64,000 nucleotides of DNA, taken from contig NZ_PTIV01000011.1 in assembly GCF_002934325.1 (NCBI RefSeq), positions 30,601 to 94,600 of the forward strand, given 5' to 3'. Below the pieces are notes generated by a model that was not told the origin of the DNA, did no database searches, and was given only the letters and a program-made list of their open reading frames with translations. The stretch is from Marinobacter persicus (GTDB taxonomy: Bacteria > Pseudomonadota > Gammaproteobacteria > Pseudomonadales > Oleiphilaceae). Positions 1 through 9,702 of the stretch are shown here, one piece after another. Within the stretch, counting starts at the first letter, position 1. Every line of letters begins with the position of its first letter. The position numbers were made by a program, and so were the translations under genes.

Positions 1-319
1 AGGCGGGCTTCATGGAAGACCAGACGATGCGCTTAAGAGAAACACCGGCCGCCCTGATCACGGTCAGCTCCGAAGAACTGGCCATCGCACCCAGGCCCAC
101 CAGACAGCCCATGAAGGCGCCCAGCGGCAGGTAATCGTATATCCGTCTTGGCAGCGTGAGTGCCACATACCAAAGCGCCTGCAGGGTCTGGTAATCGTTA
201 CGGGTGTCTTCCAGCTCGGCGATAAACGCAAAGATCACATCCAGCGACAGCACCACCACCATTACGAGGAAAATGGCCCCGCCCACGGTGCGCATGACAT
301 AACCATCGATCTTATGCAT
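1..319 (-). CDS. lptG: LptG, LPS export permease (N-terminal part only)
   Basis: Partial gene: the window holds the first 106 codons and the rest lies before base 1. The start is the ATG read from 319, overlapping the end of lptF by 8 nt, which implies translational coupling. The visible protein has a membrane segment at about residues 12-33 and a second hydrophobic stretch with the motif YDYLPLGAFMG, typical of the YjgP/YjgQ permease family. LptG pairs with LptF and two LptB ATPases in the inner membrane to extract lipopolysaccharide and push it onto the LptC-A-D bridge. Identity rests on the motif and on the lptF-lptG order. Confidence 0.93.
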   Translation of the reverse strand, partial: MHKIDGYVMRTVGGAIFLVMVVVLSLDVIFAFIAELEDTRNDYQTLQALWYVALTLPRRIYDYLPLGAFMGCLVGLGAMASSSELTVIRAAGVSLKRIVWSSMKPA

Positions 320-1439
320 GGGCACGGCCCTCCTTCTCCAGTCGGCGCCGATTCAGCCAGGCCGGGCCGAAATGCAGCCAGAGACCAAAGGCAAGAAACA
401 GTACATGCACCCACAACATGCCGATCCACTCCGGCACTTTTTCATCCGCCAGGGCATCGCGGGCCACAATCAGCAGCCCCAGGTAGGTGATATAGACCAG
501 CATGGCCGGCAGCAAGTGAAAGAACCGCCCCTGGCGCGGGTTCACCCGGCTCAGGCGCACCGCCAGCAACGTCACGATGGGTACAATGAGGGGCAGAGAC
601 AGCCGCCAGTGCAGCAGGGCGCGGTCTTCCGGATCATCCGAGCGCCACAATTCCAGCGTACTCACACCCTCTTCCAGGCTCTTGTCGCCCGCCTCGCCAC
701 TCTGGACCTTCAGGCCATAAGCCTCAAAGCGAGTGGCGTTGTAATCCAACTGGCCCGGCGTGCCCTGGAACCGCCCGCCATTTTCCAGGATCAGGAACCG
801 GCTCCCGGTTTCCTCATCAATCAGCTGCGAACCAGTGTCGGCCGTAATCAGGGTCACCCCCTGGCCGTTGCGATCGTATTCGGCGATAAACACGCCCTGC
901 AGCTGGCGCTTGTCATCACTCAGGGCCTCGGTGTAGGTCACACGATTACCGGAGGTGAAATCCTGGAACCGGCCCGGTGCCAGCATTTCGAACTCCGTGG
1001 CCTTGGCCTGTTCATTGAAAATCCGCTCCACCTGCTTCATGCCCCAGGGCGAGACAAACAGGCTCATGGCTGCCACCACCAGCATCACCGGCAAAGCGCC
1101 AATCAGGGTTTTGCCCAACAGCTGCCGGTCACTCACCCCACAAGCGAACAGAACCGTCATCTCGCTTTCCAGGTACATGCGCCCGTAGGCCAGCAGAATA
1201 CCGATGAACAGCCCCAGAGGCAGGATCAGCTCCAAAAATCCGGGAAAGCGATAGCCCATGATGGAAAACAGCACGCCGGCGGCCAACTCGCCTTCAGCTG
1301 CCTCGGCCAGGTACTTGATAAAACGACCACTCATGAACACCAGCAGCAGGATGCCGGAAACAGCAAGCATGCTGACCATGATCTGGCGGATGAGATAACG
1401 GAAAACGATAGTCAAATCAGTCTCTCTGGCTGTTGCCAA
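312..1439 (-). CDS. lptF: LptF, LPS export permease
   Basis: Inner-membrane permease of the LptB2FG transporter that lifts lipopolysaccharide from the inner membrane. The 375-residue protein has the family layout: about three N-terminal membrane segments (roughly 15-125), a periplasmic beta-jellyroll region, and three C-terminal segments (about 280-360). The ATG at 1439 adds eight residues before the usual family start. A TTG codon at 1415 would give a protein starting MTIVFRYL, matching most LptF proteins, so the true start may be there. lptG follows with an 8-nt overlap. The gene is divergent from pepA, a common arrangement in gammaproteobacteria. Confidence 0.95.
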   Translation of the reverse strand: MATARETDLTIVFRYLIRQIMVSMLAVSGILLLVFMSGRFIKYLAEAAEGELAAGVLFSIMGYRFPGFLELILPLGLFIGILLAYGRMYLESEMTVLFACGVSDRQLLGKTLIGALPVMLVVAAMSLFVSPWGMKQVERIFNEQAKATEFEMLAPGRFQDFTSGNRVTYTEALSDDKRQLQGVFIAEYDRNGQGVTLITADTGSQLIDEETGSRFLILENGGRFQGTPGQLDYNATRFEAYGLKVQSGEAGDKSLEEGVSTLELWRSDDPEDRALLHWRLSLPLIVPIVTLLAVRLSRVNPRQGRFFHLLPAMLVYITYLGLLIVARDALADEKVPEWIGMLWVHVLFLAFGLWLHFGPAWLNRRRLEKEGRAHA

Positions 1440-1523
1440 GCGGAAGATGGAAGATTCACAAAACTGCCGCGTATTCTATGTAACCTTGCCTGCGAATGAC
1501 AGCGCCAGGGCCATCGAGTAAAA

Positions 1524-1613
1524 GGATAGTAAGGATAGACCGGCGGTGATCTGGAGTTATTCACGGGCTCCCTTGATAAATCGCGCAATTACCCCAATCC
1601 TTACGTACTATCC
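1524..1613. promoter_or_regulatory. Inverted repeat in the lptF/pepA divergent region
   Basis: The 222-bp gap between the divergent lptF and pepA starts holds an inverted repeat. GGATAGTAAGGAT lies at 1524-1536 and ATCCTTACGTACTATCC at 1597-1613. The second arm is the complement of the first with CGTA inserted in its middle. About 60 nt separate the arms, and the right arm lies about 50 nt before the pepA start codon. This may be a pair of operator half-sites, but no regulator is identified. No convincing -35/-10 pair was found in the gap. Confidence 0.4.
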
Positions 1614-1661
1614 GAAAGCCAAAACCGGCGGACGAACCACATTGAACGTAAAGGAGTTGCC

Positions 1662-3152
1662 ATGAACTTCAGTCTGAGCAGTAAAGCCATTACCGCAACC
1701 AAAGCCGATTGCCTGGTTGTCGGACTGCCTGAAAAAGGCGACTGGCCGGAATCCACCAAAGCGGCCGACGAGGCGCTGGGCGGACTGATCGGGCAATTCA
1801 GCAAGGCCGGCGACCTGACCGGCAAAAACGGCACCATCAATACCCTGCCCCTGGCCGAACAGCCCTGGCCTCGCTTGATGGTGGTTGGTACCGGTAAAGA
1901 CAGTGACCGCACCGCCGCCAATTTCCGCAAGGCGGTGAAAGCCATGGCCGCGGCAGTGAAAGATATTCCCGGCAAGAGTGCCCTGATCGCCCTGACCGAC
2001 ACCGAGATCCAGGGCGAAGACAGCGTTCGCTCCGAAGCAGGCAAACTCAAGCTGATTGGCCAGATTCTGGAAGAACAGCTGTACACCTTCAACGACTACA
2101 AAAGCGAGAAGCCGGACAGCCGGAAACTGAACAAGGTTGTCGTGCAGGCCACCAGCGCCACCAAGGCCCTGAAAGACGCCCTGCACCTTGGCCTGGCCAC
2201 CGGCCGTGGCATGAACTACACCCGCGACCTGGGCAACACCCCGCCCAATGTCTGCCACCCGGTGTGGCTCGCCGACCAGGCCAAGAAACTGGCCAAGGAC
2301 TACGACAGCATCAAGACCGAAGTGCTGGACGAAAAGCAGATGGAAAAGCTGGGCATGAACACCATCCTGGCCGTCGGCAAAGGCTCCACCCAGCCCCCGC
2401 GCCTGATCGTCATGGAATACCGGGGCGGCAAGGCCAAAGACAAACCCTACGTGCTGGTGGGTAAAGGCATCACCTTCGATTCCGGCGGCATCAGCCTCAA
2501 GCCCGGCGAAGGCATGGACGAAATGAAATACGACATGGGCGGCTCCGCCTCCGTGTTCGGCACCATGCAGGTACTGGCTGAAACCAAACCGAAGATCAAC
2601 GTGGTTGCGGTTGTCGCAGCCGCCGAGAACATGCCGGACGGCGGCGCCTCCCGCCCGGGCGACATTATCACGACCCTCTCCGGCCAGACCGTCGAGATCC
2701 TCAACACCGACGCCGAAGGCCGTTTGGTGCTGTGCGACGCCCTCACCTACGTGAAGAAATTCGACCCCGAAGCGGTCATCGACATGGCCACCCTCACCGG
2801 CGCCTGCATCATCGCCCTGGGCAACCAGGCCACCGGCCTGTACGCCAACAACGACGACCTGGCCGGCGAACTGCTGGCTGCGGGCGAGCGCACCGGCGAC
2901 CGCGCCTGGCGCATGCCGCTTTGGGACGAATACCAGAGCCAGCTGGACTCCAACTTCGCCGACATGCAAAACATCGGCGGCCGCCCGGCCGGCTCCATCA
3001 CCGCCGCGTGCTTCCTCAGCCGCTTCGCCAAGGACTACCGCTGGGCCCACCTGGACATCGCCGGCACCGCCTGGAACTCCGGCAAAGCCAAAGGCGCCAC
3101 CGGCCGCCCGGTCCCCCTGCTGGTCGACTACCTGATGTCCCATGCAGGATAA
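1662..3152 (+). CDS. pepA: Leucyl aminopeptidase PepA
   Basis: Cytosolic M17 metallo-aminopeptidase that removes N-terminal residues from peptides; in E. coli the same protein also binds DNA in Xer recombination and carAB control. The 496-residue length is normal. The catalytic domain shows KGITFDSGG (about 265-274) and NTDAEGR (about 348-354), which carry the two-metal ligands and the catalytic Lys/Arg. The N-terminal domain (about 1-160) is the less conserved macro-like domain. AAGGAG lies seven bases before the ATG and fixes the start. holC begins inside the last codons of pepA. Confidence 0.97.
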   Translation: MNFSLSSKAITATKADCLVVGLPEKGDWPESTKAADEALGGLIGQFSKAGDLTGKNGTINTLPLAEQPWPRLMVVGTGKDSDRTAANFRKAVKAMAAAVKDIPGKSALIALTDTEIQGEDSVRSEAGKLKLIGQILEEQLYTFNDYKSEKPDSRKLNKVVVQATSATKALKDALHLGLATGRGMNYTRDLGNTPPNVCHPVWLADQAKKLAKDYDSIKTEVLDEKQMEKLGMNTILAVGKGSTQPPRLIVMEYRGGKAKDKPYVLVGKGITFDSGGISLKPGEGMDEMKYDMGGSASVFGTMQVLAETKPKINVVAVVAAAENMPDGGASRPGDIITTLSGQTVEILNTDAEGRLVLCDALTYVKKFDPEAVIDMATLTGACIIALGNQATGLYANNDDLAGELLAAGERTGDRAWRMPLWDEYQSQLDSNFADMQNIGGRPAGSITAACFLSRFAKDYRWAHLDIAGTAWNSGKAKGATGRPVPLLVDYLMSHAG

Positions 3153-3654
3153 CCAGCCCAACCCACCGGAACCCGGCAGCCAAGCTGCCGGCGCTTCCGG
3201 CGCTGGTTCCGACAACCAAAACCAGCGCTACTGGTTCCACATCCTCGCCCAGGGCACCCCTGCCGCCAGAAACCTCCACGCCGCCAAACTCGTGGACAAA
3301 GCCTGGCAACAGGGCGACCGCGTATGCCTGCTCTGCGACACCGAAGACCAGGCCCGGGAACTGGACGACCTGCTGTGGAACTTCAAACCCGATGCCTTCA
3401 TCCCCCACAGCGTCTCCACCAGCGAAGACAGCCCCTGCGACGACCCCGTCGGCATCCTGCTCTACCCGCCGGTAGCCACCGACTGGGACACCGTCATTGT
3501 CCTGTCCGCCACCCTGCCCAAAGACGCCGACCAGTACCGCCGCCTGGCCCTGGTGGCCCATAACGATCCTGAGGTGCTTAATCAGGCTCGGGGGCACTAC
3601 AAGCAGCTGCGGGCGATGGGGATTGAAGCCAGAGTTCATGACATGCGGCGGTGA
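3142..3654 (+). CDS. holC: DNA polymerase III chi subunit HolC
   Basis: Clamp-loader accessory subunit that binds psi and single-strand DNA-binding protein. The gene overlaps pepA by 11 nt and precedes valS, the classical pepA-holC-valS order. The core (about residue 29 on, beginning YWFHIL) has the chi features DTEDQARELDDLLW and the acidic-aromatic stretch TDWDTVIVLSATLP. At 170 residues it is longer than the usual 140-150, because of an N-terminal low-complexity extension rich in Asn, Gln, Pro, Gly and Ala. No start codon between that extension and the core would remove it. Confidence 0.92.
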   Translation: MQDNQPNPPEPGSQAAGASGAGSDNQNQRYWFHILAQGTPAARNLHAAKLVDKAWQQGDRVCLLCDTEDQARELDDLLWNFKPDAFIPHSVSTSEDSPCDDPVGILLYPPVATDWDTVIVLSATLPKDADQYRRLALVAHNDPEVLNQARGHYKQLRAMGIEARVHDMRR

Positions 3655-3662
3655 CCCCACAG

Positions 3663-3692
3663 TTCGCCGCAACCAAAGCGACCATGTATAAT
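3663..3692 (+). promoter_or_regulatory. Probable sigma-70 promoter of valS
   Basis: A perfect -10 hexamer TATAAT lies at 3687-3692, 18 nt after a weak -35 TTCGCC (3663-3668). It sits in the 90-bp gap between holC and valS, about 53 nt before the valS ATG, so valS probably has its own promoter besides any read-through from pepA-holC. Confidence 0.5.
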
Positions 3693-3744
3693 CGGCGCTT
3701 TCAAAATTTCTTCCGAGCATCAACAACGGTCACTGCAGAAACCC

Positions 3745-6597
3745 ATGGAAAAAACCTACCAGCCAGAAAACATCGAGCGCCAGTGGTACGAAAACTGGGA
3801 ATCCAAAGGCTATTTCCGCCCCAGCGGTGAGGGCGAGTCTTACAGCATCGCCATCCCGCCCCCCAATGTGACCGGCAGCCTGCACATGGGCCATGCGTTC
3901 CAGCACACCATCATGGACACCCTCACCCGCTACAAGCGCATGCAGGGCCGCAACGCATTGTGGACCGTCGGCACCGACCACGCCGGCATCGCCACCCAGA
4001 TGGTCGTTGAGCGTAAACTGGCCGCCGAAGAAGACAAAACCCGCCACGACCTGGGCCGCGAAGAATTCATCAAACGCATCTGGGACTGGAAAGAACACTC
4101 CGGTGGCACCATCACCCGCCAGATGCGTCGCCTGGGCAACTCCGTGGACTGGGACCACGAACGCTTCACCATGGACGACGGCTTCTACAAAGCCGTACAG
4201 GAAGTGTTCATCCGCCTGTACGATGAAGGCCTGGTATACCGCGGCAAGCGCCTGGTGAACTGGGACCCGAAACTGCACACCGCCATCTCCGACCTGGAAG
4301 TAGAAAACAAGGAAGAAAAGGGCTTTTTCTGGCACCTGCGCTACCCGCTGGCTGACGGCGAGAAAACCCAGGACGGCAAGGATTACGTGGTCGTCGCCAC
4401 CACCCGCCCGGAAACCATGCTCGGCGACACCGCTGTAGCCGTGCACCCGGACGACGATCGCTACCAGCACCTGATCGGCAAGCACGTGCTGCTGCCGCTG
4501 GTGAACCGTCGCATCCCCGTGATCGCCGACCATCACGCCGACCCGGAAAAAGGCTCCGGCTGCGTGAAGATCACCCCTGCTCATGACTTTAACGACTACG
4601 CCGTCGGCAAACGCAACGAATTGCCGATGATCAACGTCATGACCCAGGACGCGAACATCCGGTACCAGGCCGAAGTGTTCAACTCCGATGGCACAGAAAA
4701 CACCGAGATCGACGGCACCCTGCCCGGTGGATACGCCGGCCTCACCCGCGAGGAAGCACGCAAAAAGATTGTCGCCGACATGGAAGCCGAAGGCTTAGTG
4801 GAGCAGATCGAAGACCACGTCCTGTCCGTACCGCGCGGTGACCGCTCCGGCCTGATCATCGAGCCCATGCTCACCGACCAATGGTTCGCCGACGCCAAGA
4901 CCCTGGCCAAGCCCGCCATTGAAGCGGTGGAAGACGGCCGCATCCAGTTCGTGCCCAAACAGTACGAGAACATGTACTTCGCCTGGATGCGCGACATCCA
5001 GGACTGGTGTATCTCCCGCCAGCTGTGGTGGGGCCACCGGATTCCGGCCTGGTACGACGCCGACGGCAACATCTACGTGGGCCGCAGTGAAGAAGAAGTG
5101 CGCGGCAAGCACACCCTGCCCGCCGACGTGGAACTGACCCAGGACGAAGACGTACTGGACACCTGGTTCAGCTCCGCCCTGTGGACCTTCGGCACCCTGG
5201 GCTGGCCGGAAATCACCGAACGCCTGAAGACCTTCCACCCCACCGACGTGCTGGTCACCGGTTTCGACATCATCTTCTTCTGGGTTGCCCGGATGATCAT
5301 GATGACCATGCATTTCATGAAAGACGAAGACGGCAAGCCCCAGGTGCCCTTCCACACCGTGTACGTGACCGGCCTGATCCGCGACGAGCACGGCGACAAA
5401 ATGTCCAAATCCAAGGGCAACGTCATCGACCCGCTGGACATGATCGACGGCATCGGCCTGGACGACCTGCTGGAAAAACGCACCGGCAACCTGATGCAAC
5501 CCAAGCTGGCCGAAAAGATCGGCAAGCGCACCAAAAAGGAATTCCCGGAAGGCATCACCGCCCACGGCACCGACGCCCTGCGCTTCACCCTGGCGGCCAT
5601 GGCCACCACCGGCCGCGACATCAACTGGGACATGAAGCGACTGGAAGGCTACCGCAACTTCTGTAACAAGCTGTGGAACGCCGCCCGCTACGTGCTGATG
5701 AACACCGAAGGCGAAGACTGCGGCGTCAACGACGAGCCGGTGGAACTGTCCCTGGCCGACCGCTGGATCATCAGCGAGCTGCAGCACTGCGAGCAGGAAG
5801 TCACCCGTCACCTGGAGCAGTACCGCTTCGACCTGGCGGCCTACGCCCTGTACGAGTTCATCTGGAACGAGTACTGCGACTGGTACCTGGAGCTGTCCAA
5901 GCCGGTATTGAACGACGACAACGCCACCGCCGAGGCCAAGCGCGGCACCCGCCGCACCCTGGTGCGCGTATTGGAATCGGTGCTGCGCCTGGCGCACCCG
6001 ATCATGCCGTTCATCACCGAGGAAATCTGGCAGCGCATCGCGCCGCTGGCCGGCAAGGAAGGCGACAGCATCATGCTCCAGCCATTCCCGCAGCCGGACG
6101 CCAGCAAGCAGGACGCCAGCGTCGCCGCCGACATTGAATGGCTCAAGGGCGTGATCGTCGCCGTGCGCAACATCCGTGGTGAGATGAACATCTCCCCGGC
6201 CAAGCAGATTCCGGTGTTGCTCAAAGGCACCAGCGCCGAGGACCAGCGCCGGATGGACGATAACCGCACCTTCCTGATGTCCCTGGCCAAGCTGGAGAAA
6301 CTGGAATGGTTCGAGGGCGACAAGGCACCCATGAGCGCCACCCAGCTGGTGGGCGAAATGGAAGTGCTGGTGCCCATGGCCGGGCTGATCGACAAGGACG
6401 CCGAGCTCAAGCGCCTGGACAAGGAGCTTGAGCGCCTGAACAAGGAAATCAGCCGTGTTGAAGGCAAGCTGAACAACGAGAAGTTCACTGCCAAGGCCCC
6501 GGCCGAAGTCGTTGAGAAGGAACGTGAGAAGCTGCGCGAGGCCCAGGGCAGCCTGGAGCGCCTGAGCAGCCAGCGCGCCGACATCGAGGCCATGTAA
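3745..6597 (+). CDS. valS: Valyl-tRNA synthetase
   Basis: Charges tRNA-Val with valine in the cytosol; a class I aminoacyl-tRNA synthetase with an editing domain. The 950-residue protein has the HMGH signature (about 47-50, preceded by PPNVTGS), the CP1 editing domain (about 190-340), and KMSKSKGN (about 552-559). An anticodon-binding domain follows, and the C-terminal coiled-coil arm (about 885-950) that distinguishes ValRS from IleRS is present. It appears complete. The next gene starts 3 nt after its stop, so the two are probably cotranscribed. Confidence 0.98.
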   Translation: MEKTYQPENIERQWYENWESKGYFRPSGEGESYSIAIPPPNVTGSLHMGHAFQHTIMDTLTRYKRMQGRNALWTVGTDHAGIATQMVVERKLAAEEDKTRHDLGREEFIKRIWDWKEHSGGTITRQMRRLGNSVDWDHERFTMDDGFYKAVQEVFIRLYDEGLVYRGKRLVNWDPKLHTAISDLEVENKEEKGFFWHLRYPLADGEKTQDGKDYVVVATTRPETMLGDTAVAVHPDDDRYQHLIGKHVLLPLVNRRIPVIADHHADPEKGSGCVKITPAHDFNDYAVGKRNELPMINVMTQDANIRYQAEVFNSDGTENTEIDGTLPGGYAGLTREEARKKIVADMEAEGLVEQIEDHVLSVPRGDRSGLIIEPMLTDQWFADAKTLAKPAIEAVEDGRIQFVPKQYENMYFAWMRDIQDWCISRQLWWGHRIPAWYDADGNIYVGRSEEEVRGKHTLPADVELTQDEDVLDTWFSSALWTFGTLGWPEITERLKTFHPTDVLVTGFDIIFFWVARMIMMTMHFMKDEDGKPQVPFHTVYVTGLIRDEHGDKMSKSKGNVIDPLDMIDGIGLDDLLEKRTGNLMQPKLAEKIGKRTKKEFPEGITAHGTDALRFTLAAMATTGRDINWDMKRLEGYRNFCNKLWNAARYVLMNTEGEDCGVNDEPVELSLADRWIISELQHCEQEVTRHLEQYRFDLAAYALYEFIWNEYCDWYLELSKPVLNDDNATAEAKRGTRRTLVRVLESVLRLAHPIMPFITEEIWQRIAPLAGKEGDSIMLQPFPQPDASKQDASVAADIEWLKGVIVAVRNIRGEMNISPAKQIPVLLKGTSAEDQRRMDDNRTFLMSLAKLEKLEWFEGDKAPMSATQLVGEMEVLVPMAGLIDKDAELKRLDKELERLNKEISRVEGKLNNEKFTAKAPAEVVEKEREKLREAQGSLERLSSQRADIEAM

Positions 6598-6600
6598 GCG

Positions 6601-7503
6601 GTGATTGCGATTCTGGGTGCCGGCTCCCTGGGCCGGCTCTGGGCCGCATCACTGCCACCCGGGCGGGCCGCCTTCGTGCCCCGTCCGGGGGTTCCTTCCG
6701 ATTCCATCCGCTATCAGTTTCAACCCGTCACCGGCGATGCCTTTCCGGTCGAAATCCCACCGCTCGATTACGAACAATCCCCCGACCTGCTGTTGGTGAC
6801 CACCAAGGCCGGCGACACCCTGGATGCACTTTGCGCCACCCTGTCACGCATTCCCGCAAGCACTCCTACTGTGTTGTTCCAGAACGGACTGGGCAGTCAG
6901 CAGGCGGTCGCCGACACCTGGCCCGAACGAGCCATCTTCGCCGCTGTGACCACCGAGGGTGCCAACCGCCCTGCTCCCGATATCGCTGTTCATGCTGGCC
7001 AGGGAGAAACCTGGGTGGGGCCATTAACGCCCGCCGCCGAGACGCAGCTGTCGAAGGTGATTCGGCCCCTGGCCGAGAGCGGTCTTACCCTGCATGCCGA
7101 GGCGGATGTGCTGCCCCGGCTGTGGCAAAAGCTGGTCATCAACGCGGGCATCAATCCGTTTACCGCGCTTCTGGATTGCCCCAACGGTGACATCCTCAAC
7201 GCTCCGTTATTCCGACAATGGATTGACCCTTTGTGCCAGGAGATCGCCACTCTCATGGTCGCCAGCGGCCAGGGCCTGACATCGCCAGAACAGCTGCGGC
7301 AAAACATTGAGGCAGTGGCACGGAAAACCGCTGCCAACACGTCATCCATGCGAGCGGACGTCCGGGCCGGACGCATAACCGAGATTGGCTACATTAACGG
7401 TTACCTGGTGAACCTGGGACAGACACTCAATATCGCCACGCCGGTGAACCAAATGCTCACCGAGCGGGTACAACAACTGAGCGATTCACAGACCACCTGC
7501 TGA
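6601..7503 (+). CDS. panE: 2-dehydropantoate 2-reductase family protein
   Basis: Probable NADPH-dependent ketopantoate reductase of the pantothenate/CoA pathway. The N-terminal Rossmann fold begins with ILGAGSLG (residues 4-11), and the C-terminal domain has WQKLVINAGINPFTALL, containing the family's catalytic Lys and conserved Asn. It uses a GTG start 3 nt after valS; no ATG precedes the Rossmann motif. The 300-residue length fits. Members of this family also act on other 2-keto acids, so the substrate is inferred. Confidence 0.85.
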   Translation: MIAILGAGSLGRLWAASLPPGRAAFVPRPGVPSDSIRYQFQPVTGDAFPVEIPPLDYEQSPDLLLVTTKAGDTLDALCATLSRIPASTPTVLFQNGLGSQQAVADTWPERAIFAAVTTEGANRPAPDIAVHAGQGETWVGPLTPAAETQLSKVIRPLAESGLTLHAEADVLPRLWQKLVINAGINPFTALLDCPNGDILNAPLFRQWIDPLCQEIATLMVASGQGLTSPEQLRQNIEAVARKTAANTSSMRADVRAGRITEIGYINGYLVNLGQTLNIATPVNQMLTERVQQLSDSQTTC

Positions 7504-7522
7504 CTGAGTAAGGGAGTATGCC

Positions 7523-8080
7523 ATGGGCAACCGCCTGTCGAAGATCTATACCCGAACCGGAGACGATGGCTCCACCGGCCTGGCCGATGGCAACCGCATT
7601 GCCAAGAACGCCCAGCGGGTGGAAGCCATGGGCACCGCCGACGAACTTAACTGCCACATTGGCATCCTGGTGGAAGCGCTGCCAGCGGACGATGCGCTGG
7701 TAGAGGTGCTAAGGCGGATTCAGCACCACCTGTTTGACCTGGGCGGCGAGTTTGCCATTCCCGGCAGCAAAGTGATTGGCGAGGAACACATCAACTGGCT
7801 GGAAAATACGCTGGATGAGTACAACGAAGGCATTCCGCCACTGAAGAACTTCATCCTGCCCGGCGGTTCTCCGGCCGCTGCCCAGTGCCATATGGCCCGA
7901 GCCGTGTGCCGCCGCGCAGAACGGGTGGTGGTGGCGCTGGGCCATGAGGATTCGATCAACACCAATTCCCGGCATTACCTGAACCGGCTATCTGACCTGC
8001 TGTTTGTGGTGGCCCGGGTATTGGCGCGCCGGGAAGGTGCCCGGGAAATCCTGTGGGAACAGAAGAAATCCGGTCTCTGA
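7523..8080 (+). CDS. Cob(I)alamin adenosyltransferase, PduO type
   Basis: Transfers the 5'-deoxyadenosyl group of ATP to cob(I)alamin to make adenosylcobalamin. The N-terminal motif KIYTRTGDDGSTGLADG (about 6-22) is the ATP-binding signature of the PduO/ATR family, followed by R-EAMGTADELN and the helix RRAERVVVAL (about 131-140). The 185-residue length matches single-domain enzymes. GGGAG lies about 8 nt before the ATG. It ends 9 nt before the convergent ampE stop. The cofactor-salvage role is known for the family; no B12 gene is nearby. Confidence 0.92.
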   Translation: MGNRLSKIYTRTGDDGSTGLADGNRIAKNAQRVEAMGTADELNCHIGILVEALPADDALVEVLRRIQHHLFDLGGEFAIPGSKVIGEEHINWLENTLDEYNEGIPPLKNFILPGGSPAAAQCHMARAVCRRAERVVVALGHEDSINTNSRHYLNRLSDLLFVVARVLARREGAREILWEQKKSGL

Positions 8081-8089
8081 GGGCCGGAT

Positions 8090-8977
8090 TCAAACCACCC
8101 CGGCAATGACCAGCAGGGCGATGACACAGATCCAGACCAGCATGCTTCGATTCAGGAGGTCCCGGATGGCCCTCAGGCTCCGGCCACCAAAATCCGGCCA
8201 GTCCTGCGGGTGGGTCTCTTCAAAGCGAGAGGGCTCCAGCGCATAGCCCGTCAGGGCACCGTCAGCCGAAGCCATCAACACCTCGTTGGTCCGTTTGCCG
8301 CGTCCCGGAATCACATCTTTGATCTTCTGGGCCCAACCGGCGAGATCCCCGGCCAGGCCAAAAGTGCACGCCAGTAGGCGAGCTGGCAGCCAAGCCGCCA
8401 GCTCCGCGCCTTTCTGGAAGCGCTCCCGCGCCGCCGCCTGGGGCCACTGCTCAGCCAGCGCCACCAGCCCCCGGGCAAGAATGGCCAGGGGAATACCACC
8501 GATCACGTACCAGAACACCACCAGGAAATAGCGCTCGAACACCGAGCCCATCAGCGACCGTGACAAAGACAGATGCATGGCTTCCGGTGACAGGGCCTCG
8601 CCCCGTTCCTCCGCTGGCAGCCGGGCCTGAACGTGGCGCCAGGCCGCCTGCATATCACCTCGCGCCCAGGCCTGGGAGTAGGCCTGCAACACCTGCTGCC
8701 AGCCTGGGGCGCCCATCAGACCGATCAGCAAGAGCAATTCCAGCGGGTAGAGCGCCAGGCGAAAACCCAGGCTCCAGAGCAGATACACCAGTGCCGCGAG
8801 CAGGACTGCGGGCAGAAGCACGCGCGCCAGTCCCTTGGTGATGGACCGTTCCTTTCCGGCGGAAACCTCAGTGCCCGAATGAAACCAGTGACGCCAGAAA
8901 ACATCACCGGACCATCGATTCTGGCCATCGAGCCGGCGACGGACAACATACGCAATCAGCAGTACGACCAGCTCCAT
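8090..8977 (-). CDS. ampE: AmpE-like inner-membrane protein
   Basis: Integral membrane protein of the AmpE family, encoded directly downstream of ampD with no gap (ampD stop at 8978). The 295-residue protein has a hydrophobic N-terminus, membrane segments around 50-85 and 140-170, and a C-terminal segment ending LVWICVIALLVIAG. AmpE is described as a signalling modulator of beta-lactamase induction but its biochemistry is poorly known. No ampC or ampR gene is in this window, so the link to beta-lactamase control is by family only. Confidence 0.88.
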   Translation of the reverse strand: MELVVLLIAYVVRRRLDGQNRWSGDVFWRHWFHSGTEVSAGKERSITKGLARVLLPAVLLAALVYLLWSLGFRLALYPLELLLLIGLMGAPGWQQVLQAYSQAWARGDMQAAWRHVQARLPAEERGEALSPEAMHLSLSRSLMGSVFERYFLVVFWYVIGGIPLAILARGLVALAEQWPQAAARERFQKGAELAAWLPARLLACTFGLAGDLAGWAQKIKDVIPGRGKRTNEVLMASADGALTGYALEPSRFEETHPQDWPDFGGRSLRAIRDLLNRSMLVWICVIALLVIAGVV

Positions 8978-9592
8978 TCAGACAGTCTCCGTGGCAGATA
9001 AGGTATCCCGGAAGTAAGCCCAGTCAAACGCCGGGCCCGGATCGGTTTTACGCCCCGGGGCGATGTCGCTGTGGCCGGTAATCCGCTCCGGGGTGATTGC
9101 CGGCCAAGCCGCCATCACCTGCGATGCCAGACCCGCGAGGGCCGAGTATTGCTCGGCGGTATAGGGAATGTCGTCAGCGCCTTCAAGCTCAATGCCAATC
9201 CCGAAATCATTGCACTCCACTTCGCCCTGAAAACAGGAACGCCCGGCATGCCAGGCCCGGTCCAGACAGCTGACAAATTGCACAACCGAACCGTCCCGAC
9301 GAACCAGCGCATGGGCTGAAACCTGCAGCTCGGCGATAGTGGCGAAATACGGATGGGCATCAGCCTGAAGCCGGTTACAGAAAAAGTCTTCGATGTGCGA
9401 ACCGCCAAACTGGCCCGGCGGCAGACTGATGTTGTGCACCACCAGCAGGGAGATCTCCGCTCCTTCCGGGCGGGCGCCAAAGTTTGGGGACGGACACCAA
9501 CGGGCTTCCGGAAACCGGCCCGTCAGCCGCAACTGCTGAATATCGTCGTCAGAGAAATGAACAACTGGGGAGACAGGGTCTGAATGTGCCAA
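8978..9592 (-). CDS. ampD: AmpD, 1,6-anhydro-N-acetylmuramyl-L-alanine amidase
   Basis: Cytosolic zinc amidase that removes the stem peptide from anhydromuropeptides during cell-wall recycling; its loss derepresses AmpC beta-lactamase in species that have ampR/ampC. The 204-residue Amidase_2 domain shows the expected zinc ligands His53 (in VVHNIS), His174 and Asp184 (in TGHSDIAPGRKTDPG), with catalytic Lys182 and a conserved Glu in IELEG. It forms an operon with ampE. Confidence 0.95.
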   Translation of the reverse strand: MAHSDPVSPVVHFSDDDIQQLRLTGRFPEARWCPSPNFGARPEGAEISLLVVHNISLPPGQFGGSHIEDFFCNRLQADAHPYFATIAELQVSAHALVRRDGSVVQFVSCLDRAWHAGRSCFQGEVECNDFGIGIELEGADDIPYTAEQYSALAGLASQVMAAWPAITPERITGHSDIAPGRKTDPGPAFDWAYFRDTLSATETV

Positions 9593-9669
9593 GGCGTGTC
9601 CACGGGCGTTTGAGAATTCAATAACCTGATTGAATCACAAAGTGCTTGTGGATACCACGGAACCCGGTA

Positions 9670-9699
9670 CCCGTCTGGTCAGCGAATGAACCAGACGGG
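9670..9699 (-). terminator. Stem-loop between the DUF1631 gene and ampD
   Basis: CCCGTCTGGT (9670-9679) and ACCAGACGGG (9690-9699) form a perfect 10-bp stem with a 10-base loop, 4 nt past the stop of the DUF1631 gene. No T-run follows on the minus strand, so it could be a weak terminator or an RNA-stabilising hairpin rather than a strong intrinsic terminator. Confidence 0.45.
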
Positions 9700-9702
9700 A
9701 CA

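Noticed and set aside
318..1499. Long open frame on the plus strand opposite lptF
   Set aside because: It is the antisense shadow of lptF; the composition is Gln/His-rich and there is no ribosome site or family match.
1608..3215. Long minus-strand open frame opposite pepA
   Set aside because: Gly/Val/His-rich antisense shadow of a clearly real gene.
8067..8090. Small hairpin AATCCGG/CCGGATT between the adenosyltransferase and ampE genes
   Set aside because: Short stem overlapping a stop codon, with no T-run on either strand; too weak to call a terminator.
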